In this document: positions 1-5,387 of the stretch, piece by piece
Numbering within the stretch: the stretch's first letter is position 1
Layout: each line of letters starts with the position of its first letter
NCBI GenBank assembly: GCA_013698495.1
Contig: JACCUV010000040.1
Span: forward strand, 1-12,730
Direction: 5' to 3'
DNA length: 12,730 nucleotides
Source of the DNA: Chloroflexia bacterium
Lineage (GTDB): Bacteria; Chloroflexota; Chloroflexia; Thermomicrobiales; UBA6265
Notes under the pieces: generated by a model
What the model saw: only the letters and a program-made list of their open reading frames with translations
Databases searched by the model: none
Told to the model about the DNA's origin: nothing
Program-made: the position numbers and the translations under genes

Positions 1-167
1 AAGTTGAGATGGGCCGTGTGTTCCGGTCCGAGGACGAACACGCCATCGCGACTGGATGGATGTTGTGTCGTTCTTCGCAAGACAGCGCCAACAAGGGACC
101 CAAGTCGCTGGAAGAGGCCATCCGCGCGAGCATCCATGTCGCGGTAGGCCAAATCGGTCACCAGCAT
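1..167 (-). CDS. N-terminal part of an unrecognised protein, cut by the left edge
   Basis: An open frame runs from an ATG at 167 down to base 1 without a stop, giving 55 complete residues; the C-terminus lies outside the window. The frame was chosen because a purine-rich Shine-Dalgarno stretch (GGGGGAAAGGAA) lies just upstream of the ATG and third codon positions are mostly G or C, as in the neighbours. The visible part begins MLVTDLAYRDMDARADG, continues with a hydrophobic patch near residues 22-30, and ends FVLGPEHTAHLN. There is no signal peptide, and I recognise no domain. It would be transcribed away from the non-coding region at 168-885. A shadow frame exists on the plus strand, so this is probable rather than certain. 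Confidence 0.45.
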   Translation of the reverse strand, partial: MLVTDLAYRDMDARADGLFQRLGSLVGAVLRRTTQHPSSRDGVFVLGPEHTAHLN

Positions 168-274
168 CGTTCCTTTCCCCCAATCCCGCAGCCAACTCCG
201 AGTTCGATGGTTCCGGCGGAACATCGTCTGGCGGCCGTTGGCGACCAAGCCGCGATCGTCAAGTCGCCGACAAT

Positions 275-298
275 GCGAGGCGCCCCTACTCACCTCGC
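275..298. repeat. 6-bp-arm inverted repeat
   Basis: GCGAGG at 275-280 is the reverse complement of CCTCGC at 293-298, with a 12-nt spacer. It lies upstream of the partial minus-strand gene and could form a weak hairpin in either transcript. No T-tract follows, so it is not a good intrinsic terminator. Confidence 0.25.
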
Positions 299-528
299 GC
301 TGCCTGTCTTGTGATTGTGACGCATTGGCACAAGTCATTGTCACGGATGCTACCACGTGGACCGTACGTACACAAGGGGTGTGGGTGAGATTCACGTTTC
401 GGTGTGAGTCCAGGGACAATGGCGTCGACGCGCACGACATACACTTCCCTCGCCAGCGACGGGCCCTGAGTAAACCCTGTGATGGTTCCGCCGACCCGGC
501 TGATCCAGGCTTGGGCGGGAGGACCCAC
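286..528 (-). pseudogene. possible remnant of a beta-rich protein-coding sequence
   Basis: A minus-strand frame of 80 residues opens at a GTG at 528 with no convincing ribosome binding site. Residues 8-35 (WISRVGGTITGFTQGPSLAR followed by EVYVVRVDAIVPG) read like real beta-strand protein. They resemble the G-T-V-x-G ... V-x-V-D-x-V-L-x-G segment found in some secreted bacterial proteins. The rest (SHPHPLCTYGPRG onward) looks random. A REP-like repeat sits directly at the 5' end of this frame. The best reading is a decayed gene fragment; a chance ORF is the alternative. I can assign no function. Confidence 0.25.
308..344. promoter_or_regulatory. dyad and near-direct repeat, possible operator
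   Basis: CTTGTG (308-313) and CACAAG (329-334) form a 6-bp dyad. The same stretch carries ATTGTGAC (314-321) and ATTGTCAC (337-344), a near-identical pair 23 bp apart. The site is AT-richer than its surroundings and lies about 150 bp upstream of the start of the partial gene at 167. It could bind a dimeric regulator of that gene. This is inference from symmetry alone; no known operator consensus was matched. Confidence 0.2.
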
Positions 529-589
529 TCGACAAGCTCAGGGCAGGCAACGCTACGCGTCCGCGGGCCAGATCAGGGTTGTCGAATGG
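525..589. repeat. REP-like imperfect inverted repeat with a GACAAGCTCAGGG core
   Basis: CCACTCGACAA at 525-535 and TTGTCGAATGG at 579-589 are reverse complements at 10 of 11 positions and enclose 43 bp. The left arm continues into GCTCAGGGC, giving TCGACAAGCTCAGGGC. This closely resembles the dispersed CCTTCGACAAGCTCAGG intergenic repeats that I recall from many high-GC bacterial genomes. It lies in non-coding DNA beside a possible gene remnant, the usual place for REP-type sequences. Only one copy is present in this window, so dispersal cannot be shown here. Confidence 0.45.
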
Positions 590-721
590 TGCTTCAGGCC
601 CGCTCGTCCTTCCCTACGAGACCGCTACGGCGAAACTCGGTCGTCAGATACCCCCAAATACCAGAATGTGAACCACACCCCACCACGGTGGAAGCGGTTG
701 ACTAATCGGGTAAAATCAACA

Positions 722-751
722 TTGAGAGTGCTCGTTTGAGGTAGAGATAAT
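722..751 (+). promoter_or_regulatory. sigma-70-like promoter in front of a candidate RNA
   Basis: TTGAGA (722-727, 5 of 6 to TTGACA) and GATAAT (746-751, 5 of 6 to TATAAT) are separated by 18 bp. Transcription would start near 758, about ten bases before the folded element at 768-839. No plus-strand protein gene follows, so the promoter, if real, serves a non-coding RNA. Confidence 0.4.
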
Positions 752-757
752 CTGTCG

Positions 758-844
758 TCTACGATCCGGATCAACCCTGCGGGGTAAGGTCGTGCGGGGG
801 TGACAGTCCCGCCGAACGATCACTCCTCCCGCCTGGTCCAAATC
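758..844 (+). ncRNA. candidate structured RNA, three-way junction, family unknown
   Basis: The sequence folds by hand into a compact three-way junction. A closing helix pairs GGATCA (768-773) with TGGTCC (834-839). A small hairpin pairs ACCC (774-777) with GGGT (782-785) around a TGCG loop. A long arm pairs GGTCGT (788-793) with ACGATC (816-821), has a 3-nt bulge, and continues as GCGGG (794-798) with CCCGC (808-812). Two helices contain a G-U pair only when read as plus-strand RNA (789 with 820, 771 with 836), which supports this orientation. A second CCCGC (828-832) could compete for GCGGG, so two folds are possible. A promoter lies just upstream. It does not fit tRNA, SRP RNA, tmRNA or RNase P. 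GC-rich DNA folds easily by chance, so this remains a candidate. Confidence 0.3.
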
Positions 845-885
845 ATCCTTTGACGAGCCGCCGTTTTGCCCCGCTTCCCGCGTCG

Positions 886-1005
886 TTAACGACGTGCCGT
901 GGTCGATGAATTGCGGGAGGAAGGCGACGAACCTATCCGAATTACCTCCGGACCATCAGGATCGAGCAACTCACCCAACACTCGCGCGAGTCGATGGTCG
1001 TCCAC
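886..1005 (-). CDS. possible 39-residue small protein after pncB
   Basis: A GTG at 1005 starts a 39-codon frame ending in TAA at 886-888. The pncB stop codon lies inside TGAAGGG, whose AAGGG forms a Shine-Dalgarno seven bases before this GTG, so translation could follow directly from pncB. The product begins MDDHRLARVLGELLDPDGPE, continues VIRIGS, and ends in a Ser/Thr/Arg-rich tail. The first 25 codons keep G or C at most third positions. The stop lies in a perfect 14-bp palindrome (881-894). I do not recognise the protein, and a chance frame is possible. Confidence 0.25.
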   Translation of the reverse strand: MDDHRLARVLGELLDPDGPEVIRIGSSPSSRNSSTTARR

Positions 1006-1016
1006 GACGATACCCT

Positions 1017-2450
1017 TCAGTCTTTAAAATTGGCGATCGTGTCGTCGCGGAGTTTGCGGATGGCGTCGCTCATCCGGACCTCGTAGGGCTCAGCCACGGT
1101 CATGTCGTGCAGGCGATCGGGCAGCGCGAGCATCGATTGTTGGGCACGGCCGCGAATCTCGCGGATGGATGTTGGCTCGCGGAGGAGGTGGCCCTCCTTC
1201 ACAATCGTCTGCAACAGGGGTCGGCCGTTCGACGGCGCGGGCAGACCATCGAGTTCGACGATGTCGTGCTCGAACTCCCCGACGCGCCAGGGAACCTTGC
1301 GTCCTGGCCACGTGCTCTTGTTCCCACCACCGGCCAGCTTCATTCTCGCCGCCCCCTCTTCGTCATTCCCTTCATACCAGGCGAGTTTGTAGACTGCCCC
1401 GAGCACCCCACCGACTGTTCCGCTTTCGATCGATCCCAGGCCCACGCCAAGGTTGCCGCCGACACCGAAACCGTCGACCGGGGCTCCGGCGGCGAGGAGC
1501 GAGGCGATCTTGTGTTCGTCGATGTCTCCACTGACCAGAATCTGGACGTCGTGGAGTCCGGCCCGGTCCAGTTTTGCCCGGCACATCCGGCTGTCGGCGT
1601 CGAGATCGCCGCTGTCGAGTCGAACGGCATTGAGGCGGTGACCGTGAGACGCCGCGACGTCCTTCGCTACCGCGATAGCGTTCTCGAGTCCCTGAGCGAC
1701 GTCGTAGGTGTCGAGCAGCAGGGCATACTCGGGGAGCGCTGTGGCGACCGCGCGGAAGGCGGTGAGTTCATCGGCATACGCTTGGACGAGGGCATGGGGA
1801 ATTGTGCCAGAAGCGGGAATGCCATACTCGCGCGCGGCCGCCACGAACGAGGTGCTGGCGCAACCGCCGATGTATCCAGATCGCGCCGCCAGGAACGGCT
1901 CGTGGGCGCGACGAAACGCGAAGTCGCTCACGGCACGACCCTTGGCGGCCAGCGTCAGGCGCGCCGCCTTGGTCGCGATCAGCGTGGAAATGCCGACCGT
2001 CCGCAGAATTCCCGATTCGATGAGCAGCGCCTCCGGAAAGGGGGCCGTCACGCGCAGCAGCGGTTCGTTGGGGAAGGCGATCTCCCCTTCGGGAATCGCC
2101 TCGATCTCACCGGTGAAACACAGGTCGCGGAGATAGTCGAGAAATGCTGGCTCGTATCCACGGAGCTGATCCAGATACTCGCGGTCTTGCCATGTGTATT
2201 TGAACGCGCGCAGGTAGTCGAGGGCAGGTTCAAGACCGGCGACCAGCATGAAACCGCCACCGAATGGATTTGATCTGGTGTAGAGGTCGAACGTCGCATC
2301 GCCGAGTTGTCCGCTCTTCCACGCCACGTAAACCGCGTCGACGTGATAGAGATCGGTGAAGAGCGCAGTCGGAATCGGGGTGATTGTCGGGTCCGCGATG
2401 TGGCGCCGCGCCCGATCCTCGGTGATCAACCCGCTCTGCACGACTGGCAT
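1017..2450 (-). CDS. pncB: nicotinate phosphoribosyltransferase
   Basis: This enzyme joins nicotinate and PRPP, with ATP hydrolysis, to form nicotinate mononucleotide (NaMN), the entry step of the Preiss-Handler route to NAD, in the cytoplasm. The 477-residue product is the usual length. Family landmarks are visible: the N-terminal TALFTDLYHVDAVY (about 28-41), DFAFRRAHE (176-184), GTIPHALVQAY with the expected active-site His219, LLLDTYDV (244-251), AVRLDSGDL (275-283), VSGDIDEHKI (306-315), APVDGFGVGG (323-332) and YKL (354-356). The ATG at 2450 has GAGGAG about six bases upstream. It lies 48 bp after the nicotinamidase-like gene on the same strand, and that enzyme's product would be this enzyme's substrate. 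The stretch after FGVG (331-350) is Gly-rich and longer than in some homologues I know. Confidence 0.95.
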   Translation of the reverse strand: MPVVQSGLITEDRARRHIADPTITPIPTALFTDLYHVDAVYVAWKSGQLGDATFDLYTRSNPFGGGFMLVAGLEPALDYLRAFKYTWQDREYLDQLRGYEPAFLDYLRDLCFTGEIEAIPEGEIAFPNEPLLRVTAPFPEALLIESGILRTVGISTLIATKAARLTLAAKGRAVSDFAFRRAHEPFLAARSGYIGGCASTSFVAAAREYGIPASGTIPHALVQAYADELTAFRAVATALPEYALLLDTYDVAQGLENAIAVAKDVAASHGHRLNAVRLDSGDLDADSRMCRAKLDRAGLHDVQILVSGDIDEHKIASLLAAGAPVDGFGVGGNLGVGLGSIESGTVGGVLGAVYKLAWYEGNDEEGAARMKLAGGGNKSTWPGRKVPWRVGEFEHDIVELDGLPAPSNGRPLLQTIVKEGHLLREPTSIREIRGRAQQSMLALPDRLHDMTVAEPYEVRMSDAIRKLRDDTIANFKD

Positions 2451-2461
2451 GTCGGACTCCT

Positions 2462-2475
2462 CGTCGATCTCGACG
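2462..2475 (-). promoter_or_regulatory. small hairpin just before the pncB ribosome binding site
   Basis: CGTCGAGATCGACG on the minus strand folds as CGTCG and CGACG around a 4-nt AGAT loop. The GAGGAG Shine-Dalgarno of pncB follows immediately. Its place in the 48-bp gap of the pair suggests a possible effect on pncB translation or RNA stability. No T-tract follows, so it is not a terminator. Confidence 0.25.
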
Positions 2476-2498
2476 TGCGCGCGATACGCGTAAATCGC

Positions 2499-3188
2499 CT
2501 AGGTCAGCCTGGTCAACACGTCAATCCCGTTTTGCGCCATGTGGTAGAGAAAGACAGTGTGGAAGAAGTCGCCTGGATGCGCGGCGCCCGCCTCGGAAAC
2601 CGGATCGATCGGAATATCGAAGGTCTGCACCGCGTCGATCGGGACGATCACGCGGAAGTCCGCGATGTTGAGCGCATTCGCGCGCATCCGCAAGTGCATC
2701 GCCAACTGATAAACGCAGAGATCGGTGCAATTGCCAACCACGATCGCGGTCGTGAGTTCCCGGTTCATCTCCAGCCAGTCGTCGAAATGCGTGGCGATCG
2801 CAGGATTGAGCGAATTCTTCTCGATTGCCGTGAAGGCATCGGCAAAGGGCAGCGTGGCGAGGCGCTCAATAGTTTGCGCCTCGTCGGTGTCCTGCTGACA
2901 ATGAGGTGGGTAGGATTCGAACTCCGGAGTCCTGGGATCATGCCTGTCCTGCACGAGCACGAATTGCCGGATGCCATGGTCCCATGCGCGTTGGAACAAT
3001 GCGGCAACTGGGTCGGCCAGCGCGGCGACCCTGGGCGACGACAGCGGACCGACATGCAGGAAGCCGACGATCATGTCGGCGGAGAAGATGGCCGTGGTCG
3101 ATGGATTGCCTGCCGCGTCCTCCAGGGAAGCCGGATGCAGAGTCTGCAGCCACTCCCGGATGAACTGTGGAATGAGGTCATCAGTCAT
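2499..3188 (-). CDS. nicotinamidase-like cysteine hydrolase (isochorismatase fold)
   Basis: The likely role is hydrolysis of nicotinamide to nicotinate plus ammonia, supplying the pncB product encoded 48 bp downstream. The 229-residue protein shows the full family triad: Asp38 in FSADMIVGF, Lys124 in IEKNSLN, and the nucleophile Cys158 in VVGNCTDLCVYQLA. It also has a plausible metal site typical of PncA rather than of plain isochorismatases: Asp81-x-His83 in QDRHDP, and His96 in YPPHC. The protein carries about 30 residues before the first core strand. The ATG at 3188 has GAGGG nine bases upstream. Specificity for nicotinamide is inferred from the metal-site residues and from pairing with pncB; another amide or ester is possible. 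The symbol is left blank because sequence alone does not fix the substrate. Confidence 0.85.
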   Translation of the reverse strand: MTDDLIPQFIREWLQTLHPASLEDAAGNPSTTAIFSADMIVGFLHVGPLSSPRVAALADPVAALFQRAWDHGIRQFVLVQDRHDPRTPEFESYPPHCQQDTDEAQTIERLATLPFADAFTAIEKNSLNPAIATHFDDWLEMNRELTTAIVVGNCTDLCVYQLAMHLRMRANALNIADFRVIVPIDAVQTFDIPIDPVSEAGAAHPGDFFHTVFLYHMAQNGIDVLTRLT

Positions 3189-3232
3189 TGCATCGATCCC
3201 TCGCGTCGGGCGACTGGCGGGACGACGAGTGG

Positions 3233-3267
3233 TTGCCCCATACCCGGTGCTGCTACAGTCGTGACTG
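3233..3267 (+). promoter_or_regulatory. extended -10 promoter for the zinc-ribbon/J-domain gene, with overlapping dyad
   Basis: TGCTACAGT at 3251-3259 is an extended -10 element (TG-n-TACAGT), and TTGCCC at 3233-3238 is a weak -35 at a 15-bp spacing. Transcription would start near 3266, giving a leader of about 32 nt. The dyad CAGTC-GT-GACTG (3256-3267) covers the end of the -10 and the likely start point, where a repressor would block. The TGC-TACA-n-T form with a 15-bp spacer is also seen at 9512-9538. Confidence 0.35.
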
Positions 3268-3297
3268 GTTCGATTCGGCGCCGGAGATACAACAACC

Positions 3298-3861
3298 TTG
3301 GTTTTTCCAATTATTGGTTCCCGCGATTATATCGATCAACGAGGATTCTTCGTCAACGAGTGTCCCACATGTCGCAAGACGTCGGTTTTTGCCGTCTACG
3401 ACACCCGGCGCAAGCTGACCCTCTATTTCGTGCCGACGATGAAGGTGCGTTCGCAAATGGTCATGGAGTGCATGACCTGCCACGGCAAGTGGGGCATCCC
3501 GGAAAAGGAAGTCGGGTTTGTCGAGTCGAAGCTGATGACCCAGCTGGAACTGTCGACCTGGTTGGGACGTCAGCAGGAATCGCGACCGGGTCCGCCACGT
3601 ATCCAGCAGCCCATCGGCCGCACCTACTACCAGGTGCTCCAGGTCGATCCCCTCGCGGACCCTGAAGTGATCGACGCGGCCTTCAAACGCCTGGCGATCA
3701 AGTATCACCCGGACACATCGCCCGACCCGGGATCGGCCTCGAACATGCGAGAGTTGTTGACGGCGCGGGAAATTCTCGCCAACCCGGCGCGGCGCGCTAC
3801 CTACGACAAATGGCTCGGAATCGTGCGTCGGGTCGAGGCGCTGCGTCCGGAAGAGGTCTAA
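3298..3861 (+). CDS. zinc-ribbon protein with C-terminal J domain
   Basis: The 187-residue product has two parts. Residues 1-65 form a zinc ribbon with two CxxC pairs (Cys22/25 in NECPTC, Cys58/61 in ECMTC) separated by a hydrophobic TLYFVPTMK strand. Residues about 109-173 are a J domain: YYQVLQVDPLADPEVIDAAF, then KYHPDTSPD with the essential HPD at 137-139, and finally ANPARRATYDKWL. J domains stimulate the ATPase of an Hsp70 (DnaK) partner; the zinc ribbon may bind a client or nucleic acid. There is no G/F region or client-binding domain, so this is not DnaJ itself. The TTG start follows GGAG by 11 bases, and an in-frame stop at 3262-3264 limits the N-terminus. It is divergent from the nicotinamide salvage pair. 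The specific client is unknown. Confidence 0.85.
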   Translation: MVFPIIGSRDYIDQRGFFVNECPTCRKTSVFAVYDTRRKLTLYFVPTMKVRSQMVMECMTCHGKWGIPEKEVGFVESKLMTQLELSTWLGRQQESRPGPPRIQQPIGRTYYQVLQVDPLADPEVIDAAFKRLAIKYHPDTSPDPGSASNMRELLTAREILANPARRATYDKWLGIVRRVEALRPEEV

Positions 3862-3867
3862 CCCGGA

Positions 3868-3892
3868 GGACGCCCACTGGTAGTGGCCGTCC
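3868..3892. terminator. strong hairpin between convergent genes
   Basis: GGACG-C-CCACT (3868-3878), a GGT loop, then AGTGG-C-CGTCC (3882-3892) form ten base pairs with a single C-C mismatch. It starts six bases after the stop of the J-domain gene and faces the end of the DUF402 gene, so it could terminate transcription from either side. No clear T-tract follows, so it may rely on hairpin strength or Rho. Confidence 0.55.
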
Positions 3893-3976
3893 CTTGTGGC
3901 GCCATACCGGTGCGGGCGGGGGCAAGCTCCCTCTTCGTACTCCTCGCTCATGAAAGATCCGCGCTAGCCCTTCTGT

Positions 3977-4573
3977 TCAGGCGAGCAGGATGAACTCGGG
4001 GATCCCGTACAGCGGGTCTCGGGTTTTCTCGACATCGGGTCCGTGCCGGGCGATGCAGTCGGTCACGGCGGCGGTCACATCGTTGGCGGCGCCGATCACG
4101 GCGTCGGCCCACTCGGCCGAGAGCCGGTCCGCCCTGATTTCGCGTTCGAACTCGTCGCGGTCAAGTTCCGTGATCGTGCCATCGAGATCGATCCAGAGGT
4201 CGAGTTCGAGATCGATATCGGCGTAGTAGTCGCGCCGCACCTCGCTCAACGGACGCGAAAAGTTTACGTAATAACCGATGCTGTCGTCGTTGTCGGTCGT
4301 GAAGCGGAGCAGCGAGAACCATCGATCCGGAAAGAACCACTGCTCGGCGGCGGCGCGGAGGACAATTTCCGAGCCCTCGAAGGTGCGGCGGGTCGCCTCA
4401 CGAGGTCGATAGAAACGGAACGTGTGGTGCAGGATTTGTCGGGTTGAGGAATCGACGCCGACATCCAGCCAGCCGCCCACGATCTCGTATTCCCAACACG
4501 CGCCCTGAAGTTTTTCCTTGCGATAGAAGAGCCGATGGCGCCGATTGGGGAATGCTGACGATTGTGCGCTCAC
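3977..4573 (-). CDS. DUF402 domain protein
   Basis: This 198-residue soluble protein matches the DUF402 pattern: RWFSLLRFTTDNDDSIGYYV followed by NFSRPL (about 84-109), then DYYADIDLELDLWIDLDGTI (115-134) and ELDRDEFE (136-143). Family members include nucleoside tri/diphosphatases and RNA-binding domains related to FAU-1/RNase E-type proteins. The acidic D-x-D-L-E-L-D run is the usual metal-binding stretch. The start is GTG at 4573, inside GTGA shared with the rsmG stop, so the two are translationally coupled. It is the last gene of the dxs-rsmG operon and ends in front of the shared hairpin. Activity on nucleotides is possible but not shown; a role linked to rRNA is suggested only by the coupling. 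Confidence 0.8.
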   Translation of the reverse strand: MSAQSSAFPNRRHRLFYRKEKLQGACWEYEIVGGWLDVGVDSSTRQILHHTFRFYRPREATRRTFEGSEIVLRAAAEQWFFPDRWFSLLRFTTDNDDSIGYYVNFSRPLSEVRRDYYADIDLELDLWIDLDGTITELDRDEFEREIRADRLSAEWADAVIGAANDVTAAVTDCIARHGPDVEKTRDPLYGIPEFILLA

Positions 4574-5373
4574 GACGTTGCCTGCCCGATGCGATTCGAG
4601 CCGAGTGGCGATCTGGCGGGAATGCCGGCCCGTCGAGGGTACGCTGACGGCGTCGCGATCATTTTGCGGACAACCACCAACCGCGTTACGATCGTCGAAC
4701 CGAGATCGGGCAACATGCCAGTATCGACGATCTTCCCGCCGAGGATTTCAGCGGCGCGATCGGCTGCCGCCAGCTCCTCCGCGATGTCCACGCCCTTCGG
4801 CAGCAGCAACGAGCCACCAACCCGCAGCAGCGGTAGACCGAGTTCGAACAAGGCCGGTAGCGACGATACGGCTCGTGCCGTCACCACATCGAAACCATCG
4901 CGAAAGCGCGGTCGATGGCCGATTTCCTCGGCTCGGGCATGGATCGTGACGACGTTACCCAGACCCAATTCGCCAATCGCGAGATCAAGAAAGGCGACTT
5001 TCTTGCCAGTCGCGTCGAGGAGGAAGACGTTGAGGTCGGGACAGGCAATTGCCAGCACCATGCCGGGCAGCCCGCCCCCGGTTCCGATGTCAATCAACGA
5101 CTGTGGTCGTACGTCATTGATTATTGGAAGCGCGCGAAGCGGGGCGATCAGGCGGAAACTTTCGAGAATGAGCCGACGTTCGATGCTGGGCAGGTCACGC
5201 ACCGCCGTCAGGTTGGTGGACTGGTTTTGCTTGAACAACAGATCGCGATATCGCTTCAGCCGGTCCAGGTGTTCTGGATCCAGAGAGATCCCGGCGGCGC
5301 GCACAAGTTCGTCCAGAGTCGGCGCTTGCCCGTCGGGCCTGGGTCGCGGCGTGCTTGCGGCTGGAGCCAGCAT
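4570..5373 (-). CDS. rsmG: 16S rRNA (guanine527-N7)-methyltransferase
   Basis: RsmG uses S-adenosylmethionine to methylate N7 of G527 in the 530 loop of 16S rRNA; loss of the enzyme gives low-level streptomycin resistance in other bacteria. The 267-residue protein carries the SAM-binding motif LIDIGTGGGLPGMVLAI (93-109), the acidic strand end LLDATGKKVAFLDL (118-131), the VTARAVSSLPAL motif (165-176), LLLPKG (189-194) and the typical C-terminal YPRRAGIPARSPL (245-257). The N-terminal helical part with KRYRDLLFKQNQSTNLTA (40-57) is also typical. The ATG at 5373 lies 14 bp after the dxs stop with only a weak AGGGTG ribosome site, so it probably depends on the dxs transcript. The last four bases overlap the start of the DUF402 gene. 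Confidence 0.95.
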   Translation of the reverse strand: MLAPAASTPRPRPDGQAPTLDELVRAAGISLDPEHLDRLKRYRDLLFKQNQSTNLTAVRDLPSIERRLILESFRLIAPLRALPIINDVRPQSLIDIGTGGGLPGMVLAIACPDLNVFLLDATGKKVAFLDLAIGELGLGNVVTIHARAEEIGHRPRFRDGFDVVTARAVSSLPALFELGLPLLRVGGSLLLPKGVDIAEELAAADRAAEILGGKIVDTGMLPDLGSTIVTRLVVVRKMIATPSAYPRRAGIPARSPLGSNRIGQATS

Positions 5374-5387
5374 GACTGCACCCTGCC

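Noticed and set aside
788..821. Resemblance of the long arm to group II intron domain V
   Set aside because: The length and 3'-side bulge are similar, but the catalytic AGC triad and a GNRA loop are missing, and no intron reverse transcriptase is nearby.
788..839. ZTP (pfl) riboswitch
   Set aside because: GGTCGTG and CCCGCCTGG recall its conserved ends, but the GACTGGCG internal loop and the second hairpin are absent, and no purine or folate gene follows.
881..894. Perfect 14-bp palindrome CGTCGTTAACGACG
   Set aside because: About one such palindrome is expected by chance in a window of this size, and no promoter or gene start lies next to it.
894..2273. 459-codon plus-strand frame opposite pncB
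   Set aside because: It is the antisense shadow of a clear nicotinate phosphoribosyltransferase and has no domain or ribosome site.
2307..3665. 452-codon plus-strand frame
   Set aside because: It is antisense to the nicotinamidase-like gene and then out of frame with the J-domain gene; its product is low-complexity and unrecognised.
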